A stretch of 10,474 nucleotides of DNA from an uncultured Lachnospiraceae bacterium (lineage in GTDB: Bacteria; Bacillota; Clostridia; Lachnospirales; Lachnospiraceae): the NCBI GenBank assembly GCA_910586715.1, contig CAJUJG010000044.1, positions 9,334 to 19,807 on the forward strand, read 5' to 3'. Below, in pieces: positions 1-6,200 of the stretch. Made by a program: the position numbers and the translations under genes. The notes below the pieces were generated by a model. The model did no database searches and had not been told where the DNA came from. It saw only the letters and a program-made list of their open reading frames with translations. How positions within the stretch are numbered: position 1 is the first letter of the stretch; the number at the start of each line of letters is the position of its first letter.

Positions 1-741
1 CATAACTTTGGCGATGGCTTTGCGAAGGCGTTTGGCATTCAGTATACAGATAAGGACAATACGCTGAAGTACTGCTATCAGACCTCTTGGGGCGTATCAA
101 CACGTATTATCGGCGCGGTGATTATGGTGCATGGCGATGATTCGGGACTGAAGCTTCCGCCTAAAGTTGCGCCGACACAGATTATGGTGATTCCGATTCA
201 GCAGAAGAAAGAGGGCGTGCTGGATAAGGCATATGCGCTGCGCGACCGTCTGCTAAAGAGCGGGTTCCGCGTGAAGGCGGACGATACGGACAAGAGCCCC
301 GGCTGGAAATTCAGCGAATGCGAGATGCGCGGTGTTCCACTCCGAATTGAAATCGGACCAAAGGATATTGAGAACAATAAGTGCGTGTTTGTGCGGCGTG
401 ACACGAGAGAGAAGATTGAGGTTGCGCTTGATGATGTCGAGGCAAAGGCGGCGCAGCTGCTTGAGACGATTCAGAAGGATATGTACGAGGCTGCAAAGGC
501 GCATTTGGAATCGCATATTTATAAGGCGGTATCATGGGATGAATTTTGTGATACGATTAACAATAAGCCCGGTTTTGTGAAAGCAATGTGGTGCGGCGAA
601 CAGGCGTGTGAGGACAGGATTAAGGAAGAACTTGCGGCGACCAGCAGATGTATGCCGTTCGAGCAGGAACAGTTGAGTGATACGTGTGTGTGCTGTGGGA
701 AGCCAGCGAAGAAAATGGTTTATTGGGGTCGGGCGTATTAA
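1..741 (+). CDS. proS: Prolyl-tRNA synthetase, C-terminal part (5' end outside window)
   Basis: Class II aminoacyl-tRNA synthetase that charges tRNA-Pro with proline in the cytoplasm. The frame is open from base 1, so the gene starts upstream, and 246 residues are visible. They begin in the end of the catalytic core: WGVSTRIIGAVIMVHGDD carries class II motif 3 with its arginine, followed by LPPKVAPTQIMVIPI at the junction to the anticodon-binding domain. The last ~70 residues match the extra C-terminal domain of the eukaryote/archaeal-type ProRS. This has a Cys cluster (WCGEQAC, then CVCCGKPA, a likely zinc site) and the family's terminal VYWGRAY with C-terminal tyrosine, so the 3' end is intact. 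The Met at base 118 lies inside the catalytic core and is not a start. Base use is visibly more GC-rich than in the operon that follows. No ordinary hairpin-plus-T terminator follows; the large palindrome at 745-917 starts four bases after the stop codon. Confidence 0.95.
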   Translation, partial: HNFGDGFAKAFGIQYTDKDNTLKYCYQTSWGVSTRIIGAVIMVHGDDSGLKLPPKVAPTQIMVIPIQQKKEGVLDKAYALRDRLLKSGFRVKADDTDKSPGWKFSECEMRGVPLRIEIGPKDIENNKCVFVRRDTREKIEVALDDVEAKAAQLLETIQKDMYEAAKAHLESHIYKAVSWDEFCDTINNKPGFVKAMWCGEQACEDRIKEELAATSRCMPFEQEQLSDTCVCCGKPAKKMVYWGRAY

Positions 742-744
742 AAT

Positions 745-917
745 ACAATTTTATGAAAATTTGTAACAGTTCAGCCAGGACTTTGCACTTGCTGCAAAGT
801 CCGTGAAACAGCGTAGTGGAAGAGATGCATCAAGCCACCACGAAGTGGTTTTGCATGGCTTGATGCTTGTAACAGGAAGCCGAAGGCTGAGCTGTTACGA
901 AAATTTCGGGAAATTGT
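745..917. repeat. Large imperfect palindrome / multi-branched structured element after proS
   Basis: The ends pair (acaattt 745-751 with aaattgt 911-917). A 14-base arm at 763-776 pairs with 885-898 with a single G-U. Inside are a perfect 10-bp hairpin (778-787 with 793-802, loop cttgc) and a perfect 11-bp hairpin (827-837 with 856-866) enclosing a small ccac-gaa-gtgg stem-loop at 838-848. A second copy of gtaacag at 869-875 can also pair with ctgttac at 892-898, in competition with 763-769, and encloses agcc-gaa-ggct. There is no run of T after it, so it is not a canonical terminator. It could be a MITE/REP-like interspersed repeat, a small structured RNA or an mRNA 3'-end stabiliser. I do not recognise a named RNA family. 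No reading frame in it looks coding. Confidence 0.7.
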
Positions 918-922
918 AAAAG

Positions 923-946
923 TTTTCTTGCATAGAACCAAGAAAA
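923..946. repeat. Perfect 8-bp inverted repeat within the candidate promoter
   Basis: ttttcttg at 923-930 is the exact reverse complement of caagaaaa at 939-946, with an 8-base spacer. It overlaps the proposed -35 hexamer and occupies most of the spacer to the proposed -10. That is a usual place for a repressor operator, so it is a candidate autoregulatory site for the downstream operon. As RNA it would be a simple hairpin without a T-run. The operator role is inferred from position only. Confidence 0.45.
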
Positions 947-957
947 TGTGGTAGTAT
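928..957 (+). promoter_or_regulatory. Candidate sigma-A promoter of the RelA/SpoT operon
   Basis: TTGCAT at 928-933 (-35, 4 of 6 consensus) and TAGTAT at 952-957 (-10, 4 of 6) are separated by 18 bases. The resulting 5' leader would be about 85 bases before the ATG at 1050. A second AT-rich string, TATAAT at 970-975, is a better hexamer but has no acceptable -35 at 16-18 bases. The true -10 is therefore uncertain, but a promoter between the palindrome and 1050 is likely. Confidence 0.45.
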
Positions 958-995
958 ACGTTCATATATTATAATATAAGCACTTGGCGTTGTTA

Positions 996-1015
996 TGCAA
1001 ACCACAGGGTTTGTA
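996..1015 (+). other. Small hairpin in the leader of the 64-aa gene
   Basis: caaacc (998-1003) pairs with ggtttg (1008-1013) around the loop acag, and the stem extends outward by a G-U and a U-A pair. It lies about 20 bases upstream of the GGGAGGG ribosome binding site at 1036-1042. It would be part of the operon leader RNA. It has no T-run, so it is not a terminator by itself. Function unknown. Confidence 0.35.
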
Positions 1016-1049
1016 TTGATTATATTGAAACGGATGGGAGGGATATACA

Positions 1050-1244
1050 ATGACGAAAGCAAACGTATTTACGGATAATTTTATGAATAATTTAGAAGCA
1101 AATGATTTCGTAAAAGACAATCAGCCGAATAAAGGTCCTGAAATGGATACTGCATTTATTGCCGAGCAGCTTTCTTCGTATACCCATTTATTAAAATCCG
1201 GGATTATCGAGAAAACAACACACAAAGAAAAAGACCAGGTATAA
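1050..1244 (+). CDS. Small hypothetical protein (64 aa), first gene of RelA/SpoT operon; possible antitoxin
   Basis: I do not recognise a family. The start is well supported: GGGAGGG at 1036-1042 sits 7 bases before the ATG. The protein is hydrophilic, with no signal peptide or membrane segment. The first ~32 residues are rich in Asn, Asp and Lys (NNLEANDFVKDNQPNKGPE) and probably flexible. Residues ~34-54 (TAFIAEQLSSYTHLLKSGII) could form an amphipathic helix, followed by a charged tail. Its stop codon lies 3 bases before the start of the alarmone synthetase gene, so the two are almost certainly co-transcribed and may be translationally coupled. A tiny, partly disordered protein encoded immediately before a potentially toxic enzyme is the usual layout of a type II antitoxin. 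That role is inferred from context, not from homology. Confidence 0.75.
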   Translation: MTKANVFTDNFMNNLEANDFVKDNQPNKGPEMDTAFIAEQLSSYTHLLKSGIIEKTTHKEKDQV

Positions 1245-1247
1245 TAT

Positions 1248-2144
1248 ATGTTTCAAACGGCGGATGAGCAAAAAGAATTTTTAAGATACTTTAACATTTC
1301 ACAAAAACAATTTCGAACATCAATGCTGTCATGGGATGAATTAGATCGGATAGCACAAGATTATATAAACAAAAAGGATGAACATACTGCAACTGTACAG
1401 AATTATGTCAAGAAAATACAACAGTGCGCATATGTTCATTCTTGCGGTTATAGAGTAAAAGAGGTCACGCATCTGATTGAGAAAATCATCCGAAAAAATC
1501 CGAAGTATTTAAAACAGGGAAAAGCGATATTGTGTGATAATTACACGGAATATATTACTGATTTTATGGGAATCAGAATCCTCCTATTATTTAAAGAAGA
1601 TTGGACAGATATACATGATTATTTGATGAAAGAGTATTCTGGTGATTTGGCGGAGGAACCGTTTGCGTATATTCGTAAGGGTGATGACAGAAGTCTGTAT
1701 GAAGGGAAGGTCAGAATTGTTGAGGAGAAGCCTTACCGGTCGGTACACTACCTGATAAGGGATAAGAAAACAGGTTTGTGCATTGAGGTGCAGGTTCGGA
1801 CACTGTTTGAAGAGGCTTGGAGTGAAATTGACCATAAACTGCGTTATCCGTATAATTTATCGAATAAAATGATAGCTTCCTATCTGGAGATTATGAACCG
1901 TGCAGCTGGCATGGCAGATGAGATGGGAACATTTCTGCATGCATATTTAAGGGAATTTGAGAAGGCAATGGAAGAAGACGTAGCAGATGAAAATGAAGTC
2001 TATCATTATATTTTAGAACAAATACAAAATTGCGATGACAGCGAAGCAAAAACAAATATTACTGACAAAATTAAAAAGGCGCAAAGATACAGGGAGCTGG
2101 TCAATGCATCGGAGATATTGAATAATATTTTGAAAAACATATAG
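1248..2144 (+). CDS. Stand-alone RelA/SpoT-domain nucleotide pyrophosphokinase (small alarmone synthetase / toxSAS-like)
   Basis: A cytoplasmic enzyme predicted to move pyrophosphate from ATP to the 3'-OH of a guanine or adenine nucleotide (ppGpp-type alarmones), or in toxSAS relatives to the tRNA CCA end. Of the 298 residues, ~60-205 carry the RelA/SpoT synthetase motifs. These are YRVKEVTHLIEKIIRK (68-83, ATP-binding basic motif), ITDFMGIRI (103-111, Asp105 a conserved catalytic acid), the G-loop PYRSVHYLI (162-170), and IEVQVRT (179-185, Glu180 the metal-linked Glu) followed by WSEIDHKLRYPYN (191-203). All key residues are present, so it is probably active. There is no HD hydrolase, TGS or ACT domain, so it is not a long bifunctional Rel. 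At 298 aa it is longer than the usual ~210-250-aa RelP/RelQ, with a ~60-aa N-terminal helical extension and a ~95-aa charged C-terminal tail. AGGT at 1237-1240 is a modest ribosome binding site inside the end of the upstream gene. It is the middle gene of a three-gene operon. The substrate cannot be read from sequence. Confidence 0.88.
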   Translation: MFQTADEQKEFLRYFNISQKQFRTSMLSWDELDRIAQDYINKKDEHTATVQNYVKKIQQCAYVHSCGYRVKEVTHLIEKIIRKNPKYLKQGKAILCDNYTEYITDFMGIRILLLFKEDWTDIHDYLMKEYSGDLAEEPFAYIRKGDDRSLYEGKVRIVEEKPYRSVHYLIRDKKTGLCIEVQVRTLFEEAWSEIDHKLRYPYNLSNKMIASYLEIMNRAAGMADEMGTFLHAYLREFEKAMEEDVADENEVYHYILEQIQNCDDSEAKTNITDKIKKAQRYRELVNASEILNNILKNI

Positions 2145-2160
2145 AAAAGAGGTCAGTCCG

Positions 2161-2688
2161 ATGGAGGGCAGGAATTATAAAACACTAAAGGAAGAATTAA
2201 ATACTGCATTTTCGGATGAATACATATGTAATGTCAGCTTGCTGATTCATCAAATGGCAGAGCGGTTTTATGAGGAACAAAAACTGGAGAAGAAGGTATA
2301 TTTTGACGATACCATATTCGAATATTGCCTGATTGATATTTTGGTAGATATTGCCAGGTTAAAAGATTTTCATGATATTGAACTTGTGAATTATGTAAAG
2401 CTGATTGCATATACAGCATCATGGTGCTTAAAAAGAAAGCCGTTTCAGATGATAGAGGGAGCAGGTGCAGATTATATTTACGTGAATGAACGGTTTGCTC
2501 TGTCGCTTCTGTTGCAGGCATCCGGCTGTTTTGATTTTGGCATAAAGTGCGCAAAAGAGGATGTGGAAAAAGTAGAAAAATTGGTGGAACAGGTATTTTA
2601 CCATTTAAAGTACAGGAATACAAACCCGCAGACATTAGAGCTGTTGCTGGTGGGAGTGGAAAACGGAAAATTATTATATCAAATGTAA
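2161..2688 (+). CDS. Hypothetical helical protein (175 aa), last gene of RelA/SpoT operon
   Basis: I do not recognise a family. The start is well supported: AAAGAGGT at 2146-2153 precedes the ATG by 7 bases, and the gene begins 16 bases after the synthetase stop. The protein appears mostly alpha-helical and soluble, with no signal peptide. Visible blocks are an acidic N-terminal half (EEQKLEKKVYFDDTIFEYCLIDILVDIARLKD split over ~38-69), a central LVNYVKLIAYTASWCLKRKP (~75-94) with a Trp-Cys and a basic stretch, YIYVNERFALSLLLQA (~105-120), and a charged helix near 131-147. None matches a catalytic motif I know. As a downstream partner it could be a second antitoxin or neutraliser, a regulator of the synthetase, or an effector sensing its product. 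These are inferences from operon position. Transcription ends at a strong terminator 4 bases after the stop. Confidence 0.8.
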   Translation: MEGRNYKTLKEELNTAFSDEYICNVSLLIHQMAERFYEEQKLEKKVYFDDTIFEYCLIDILVDIARLKDFHDIELVNYVKLIAYTASWCLKRKPFQMIEGAGADYIYVNERFALSLLLQASGCFDFGIKCAKEDVEKVEKLVEQVFYHLKYRNTNPQTLELLLVGVENGKLLYQM

Positions 2689-2691
2689 TAG

Positions 2692-2729
2692 ACAGTCATC
2701 ACTACTTAGGTAGTGGCGGCTGTTTTTTT
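2692..2729 (+). terminator. Rho-independent terminator of the RelA/SpoT operon
   Basis: The 14-base arm 2692-2705 pairs with 2710-2723 around the tetraloop ttag. The stem includes G-U pairs and is followed by a run of seven T (2723-2729). It starts four bases after the stop codon of the 175-aa gene and so closes the three-gene unit. Confidence 0.9.
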
Positions 2730-2764
2730 ACTTTATAGGAAATTACGTCCTATAAAGTAAAAAA
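2724..2764. terminator. Perfect 17-bp hairpin sharing the T-run; possible bidirectional terminator
   Basis: Bases 2724-2740 are exactly complementary to 2748-2764 around the 7-base loop aattacg. The outer 5' side is the T-run of the preceding terminator and the outer 3' side is a run of A, so on the minus strand the hairpin would end in a U-run. It could stop transcription coming from the right, or act as a second-chance structure that competes with the first terminator for its T-run. Confidence 0.65.
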
Positions 2765-2864
2765 CCCTCCGGGGGATGCGCACTCCGCGCTAAGGAATAT
2801 GGTTGCTAAAGCAACCGCGCTTCGGCACGGCGAGTAGGGGAAAATGAATCTTCGCTACGCGATT
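2765..2864. repeat. GC-rich string of small hairpins (structured intergenic element)
   Basis: This ~100-base stretch is much more GC-rich than the DNA on either side and has no convincing ORF. Successive hairpins are gcgc-actcc-gcgc (2778-2790), ggttgc-taaa-gcaacc (2801-2816), a cTTCGg tetraloop hairpin at 2815-2830 with one C-A mismatch, and tcgc-tac-gcga (2852-2862). ccct at 2765-2768 could close the set with aggg at 2836-2839. The composition and dense hairpins suggest an interspersed extragenic repeat or a structured RNA. I cannot name a family. Confidence 0.55.
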
Positions 2865-2998
2865 AAGCAGTATGTTTAGACAGGGGAATTAAAAAAATAA
2901 ACTGTAAAAAAATACAAAATTATTAAAAGTGCACAAAAATACCCCATGAAATTCATTATATAAAAACAAAATTTATGAAAGAAATGTAATAAACATAG
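2865..2998. other. AT-rich intergenic stretch with no visible gene
   Basis: Mostly A-runs and T-runs (for example around 2889-2926 and 2960-2980). I see no ORF with a ribosome binding site, no RNA gene and no clear promoter before the candidate at 2999. Such A-tract DNA may be bent and act as an UP-like element for the following promoter, but this is only a possibility. Confidence 0.5.
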
Positions 2999-3027
2999 TT
3001 GAATTAGGTTAATTTATCTGCTATATT
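2999..3027 (+). promoter_or_regulatory. Candidate extended -10 promoter of the pectinesterase gene
   Basis: TTGAAT at 2999-3004 (4 of 6) and TATATT at 3022-3027 (5 of 6) are separated by exactly 17 bases, and TG one base before the -10 (3019-3020) gives an extended -10. Transcription would begin near 3034, leaving an unusually long 5' leader of about 170 bases before the start codon at 3206. Confidence 0.55.
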
Positions 3028-3038
3028 TGATATATCAA
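3027..3038. promoter_or_regulatory. 12-bp perfect palindrome at the expected transcription start
   Basis: TTGATATATCAA is its own reverse complement, and with a G-U allowance the symmetry extends one base each side. It abuts the proposed -10 and covers the expected start point, a usual position for a dimeric repressor such as a sugar-responsive regulator. It is AT-rich, so a chance occurrence in this region is possible. Confidence 0.4.
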
Positions 3039-3103
3039 GTATTTTTAGGACAAAATGCCCAGTAACTGACAGATATATGCGGAAAGGAGACGGTAGTGTA
3101 TTT

Positions 3104-3145
3104 ATGAGTAAAATAAAGGCAGATGCAGTTGCGGCATGGATGTGA
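3104..3145 (+). CDS. Possible 13-aa leader peptide upstream of the pectinesterase
   Basis: A short frame, MSKIKADAVAAWM, ends in TGA 60 bases before the main start codon. A good AAAGGAG lies at 3083-3089 but 14 bases from this ATG, which is too far for efficient use. It is better spaced for a GTG at 3096 that reads only three codons before a TGA overlapping the ATG. It opens with MSK-x-K like the real protein. It may be chance or the relic of a duplicated gene start. Weak evidence. Confidence 0.2.
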   Translation: MSKIKADAVAAWM

Positions 3146-3193
3146 AAAATATTTTGTAAACAAACTTTTAGATTGTTACATAAAGATGGTAAT

Positions 3194-3199
3194 AGGAGG
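3194..3199 (+). promoter_or_regulatory. Ribosome binding site fixing the pectinesterase start
   Basis: AGGAGG lies 6 bases before the ATG at 3206. The reading frame is open further upstream to a TTG at 3173, but the ribosome binding site lies inside that extension. A start at 3206 also yields a clean signal peptide, which decides the start. Confidence 0.92.
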
Positions 3200-3205
3200 A
3201 AGATA

Positions 3206-6200
3206 ATGAGTAAATTTAAAAAGAAATTTGGAAAGCGCATTTTGGCATTTTTGCTTTCAGGTGCAATGATTATGTCAAACATGACCGCTTTTGCAAGCGA
3301 AGCTCCTCAGGATACCGGAGAGGAGTACGTTCGCGAAGAGACAGTTGTCACGGATGAAAACGACACAGAATATGTTGAAGAAGCAGATGCGGACGAGTCA
3401 TCAAAGAGTGAAGACAGCACTGCGGACAAAAGAGATGATGTAAAGGAAACTTCGGCGGAGACAGTTGAAGCAACAGAGACATCGGATAGCAAGGAAACAA
3501 AAGAGACAGAAACAGCAAAGGAAGAACAGACTTCTGAGACGGAGTCTTCTTTAAGTGCAGATACAGAGACGACAGATGCAGAGGAAACATCAGAGGAAGA
3601 GCAGACTTCTGAAACGGATAATGAAGAAGGCGAAGCTGATGCAGACGGTTTCTATAATGGGTTGGAAGCAACAACAGTAGAAGCAGGAAAGTCATATTAT
3701 TATGATTTTGCAACAGGATATTCATCATATGTAAATGAAGAAGGAAAAGGAACAAACATTCCGAACCAGCATGATAAAGGACTGTTTTCTTTCGATGCAG
3801 GAAATACCAGCGCGGCAGTATATAATGATTCAACATATGGTATTGAATTTAAGACGGGAAATAAGCTGACGTTTAAAGTAAGCGGAGACAGTTATATTGT
3901 TGTTGGAGGAGACAATAACAGTAGTTGTACAGATCTTGCAGCGAGCAGTAGCACGGGAACCTTGAGTCCGGAAACAAATTCAACAAAGACAACAAGCCAT
4001 GCAACGCTTGAGAATTGTAAGACAAAAGGAGATAATACGCTTGTCTATGAATATACCGGAAGCGAGGGAGATGTAACGCTGACGCTTAATTTAGCGGAAG
4101 GTCAGACAAGTACGAAGGCATACATTGCGTATGTATGTGTTATTCCGAAAGAAGCAGGATCGGAAGATGATCAACAACCCGATGCAGATGGATTTTATAA
4201 TGGATTAACAGCAAAACAGATAGTGGCAGAAAGACCATATTATTATGATTTTGCGACAGCCTATTCATCATATGTAAATGAAGAGGGAAATGGAATAGCT
4301 ATTCCAAACCAGCATGATAAAGGACTGTTTTCTTTCGATGCAGGAAGCACGAGTCAGGCAGTATATAATGGTTCAAAATATGGCGTTGAATTTAAAACAG
4401 GCAATAAGCTGACATTTAAAGTAAGCGGAAACAGTTATGTCGTTGTTGGAGGAGATAATAACAATAATTGTGAAGACCTTGCAGCGAGCAGCAGCACGGG
4501 AACATTGAGCCCTGAGACAGCTTCAACAAAGACGGGAAGTCATGCAACACTCGAGAACTGTAAGACAAAAGGAGATAATACACTTGTCTATGAGTATACA
4601 GGAAGCGAAGGAGAAGTAACGCTGACACTTAATTTAACGGAAGGTCAGACAAGCACGAAAGCATACATTGCGTATGTATGTGTTATTCCGAAAGAACCAG
4701 AAGAGCAACCTGATGAGGATGGATTTTATAATGGATTAACAGCAAAACAGATAGTGGCAGAAAGACCATATTATTATGATTTTGCGACAGCCTATTCATC
4801 ATATGTAAATGAAGAGGGAAATGGAACAAACATTCCAAACCAGCATGATAAAGGACTGTTTTCTTTCGATGCAGGAAGCACGAGTGCAGCTGTATATAAG
4901 AATACAACATATGGCGTTGAATTTAAAACAGGCAATAAGCTGACATTTAAAGTAAGCGGAGACAGTTATGTCGTTGTTGGCGGGGACAATAACAATAATT
5001 GTGAAGACCTTGCAGCGAGCAGCAGCACGGGAACATTGAGTCCTGAGACAGCTTCAACAAAGACGGGAGGTCATGCAACACTTGCAGACTGTAAGACAAA
5101 AGGAAATAATACACTTGTCTATGAATATACAGGAAGCGAGGGAGAAGTAACACTTACTTTGGAAGGCGCAAGCGTAAAGGCATATATAGCATATGTATGT
5201 GTTATTCCCAAGATAGGCGAACCCCCCGTAAACCCGTCAACAACCGTTTCCGGCAAAAATAAAGACGGAAAGCCTGACGTATGGGATTTCGCCGGAGGAG
5301 CAACAAAACTTGACGAAAATGGAGTTCCTACGGAATACATCGACACTGAGAAATACAATAATGTTCTCACAGAGGATATTATTAATAGTTTATATGATGC
5401 AGAGCCAGGAAAAGATGGCGTTCCAACAAGTTCATTTGCTGTTAAAAATGATAAAGATGAAGTTTTGCTTGAGTTTAACGGTGGCGGCAAACTTACTCAT
5501 CGAATCCGTACGGAAAATACTAAGATAACAAGATATGACAAGTCCACAAAAACAGATAAAGATGGTGTTAAATATCTTGGATATGTATATTCAAACGCTT
5601 CAGGAAAAGATCTTGGTCCGGAATATAAGAGCGTATATTTAGGAATTATGCTTGAAGCAGGCGACGTTGTGACAGCAGTAGTCGGCAGCAACGGAAATAA
5701 TTCTACAATTCAGTTTGAGCCTGTAGATGGTTCTGAGGAGCCTCAAAGCTTTGAATTTGCTCCTTCGGAAAAGGCAAATGCAAGCATCGCTACATTTTAT
5801 GCGACAAAGACCGGCGAATATAAGATGTACAGCGTAAATGAGAAGCTTGTAGTTGCAAGAGTGACAGTAGAGAAGAAAGATTTTGTAAGAGTATCAGGTC
5901 AGGTAACAGCTCCTGAAAGCCTTACGCAGAAGTACTCAGTATCATTTAAATGCAAAGAGAGTGGCGCTGTAAAGACAGCAAAAGTAGTGGACGGCAAATA
6001 CACAGTATATCTGAATGAAGGATATACTTATGATGTTGCGTTAAGCGGCGCTGATGAGTACGTTGTTTCGAATGAACAGCCATATTTCACGCTTTCAGGC
6101 GAGGGCATTAAGGAAGAAGAAATTGAAGGCGTTAAGGAAAAAACATTTAAGTATGATGTAAGTGTAGAAGCAGTTGATCTTGTAACGGTTACAGGTAATA

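Noticed and set aside
118..741. ATG at 118 as a gene start
   Set aside because: The frame is open to base 1 and the upstream residues are conserved ProRS catalytic-core sequence (NFGDGFAKAFG, TSWGVSTR); there is no ribosome binding site at 118.
771..965. Minus-strand 64-codon frame across the proS downstream region
   Set aside because: It lies on the palindromic element; its composition is that of the hairpins and no ribosome binding site is evident.
970..975. Perfect TATAAT as the -10 of the alarmone operon
   Set aside because: There is no reasonable -35 at 16-18 bases and no TG extension; it lies in a TA-rich run where the hexamer is expected by chance.
1248..2144. Bifunctional Rel (synthetase plus hydrolase)
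   Set aside because: There is no HD motif or HD-domain region before the synthetase core, and no TGS/ACT domain after it; the protein is far too short.
2547..2738. Plus-strand 63-codon frame overlapping the 175-aa gene and its terminator
   Set aside because: It is out of frame with a well-supported gene and runs through the terminator stem and T-run.
3173..3205. TTG at 3173 as start of the pectinesterase
   Set aside because: The extension contains the AGGAGG ribosome binding site and would place 11 charged residues before a good signal peptide.
2880..3205. A known riboswitch (for example c-di-GMP) in the pectinesterase leader
   Set aside because: I could not find the conserved core of any riboswitch class I know; only short, possibly chance pairings are seen.
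3638..5212. CRISPR-like or transposon repeats
   Set aside because: The units are about 500 bases, in frame and protein-coding, with no short repeat-spacer pattern and no transposase.
3307..5490. Several minus-strand frames of 60-160 codons opposite the pectinesterase
   Set aside because: They are shadows of a repetitive, Glu/Thr/Ser-biased gene, recurring at equivalent places in each repeat unit, with low-complexity Leu/Ser/His-rich products.
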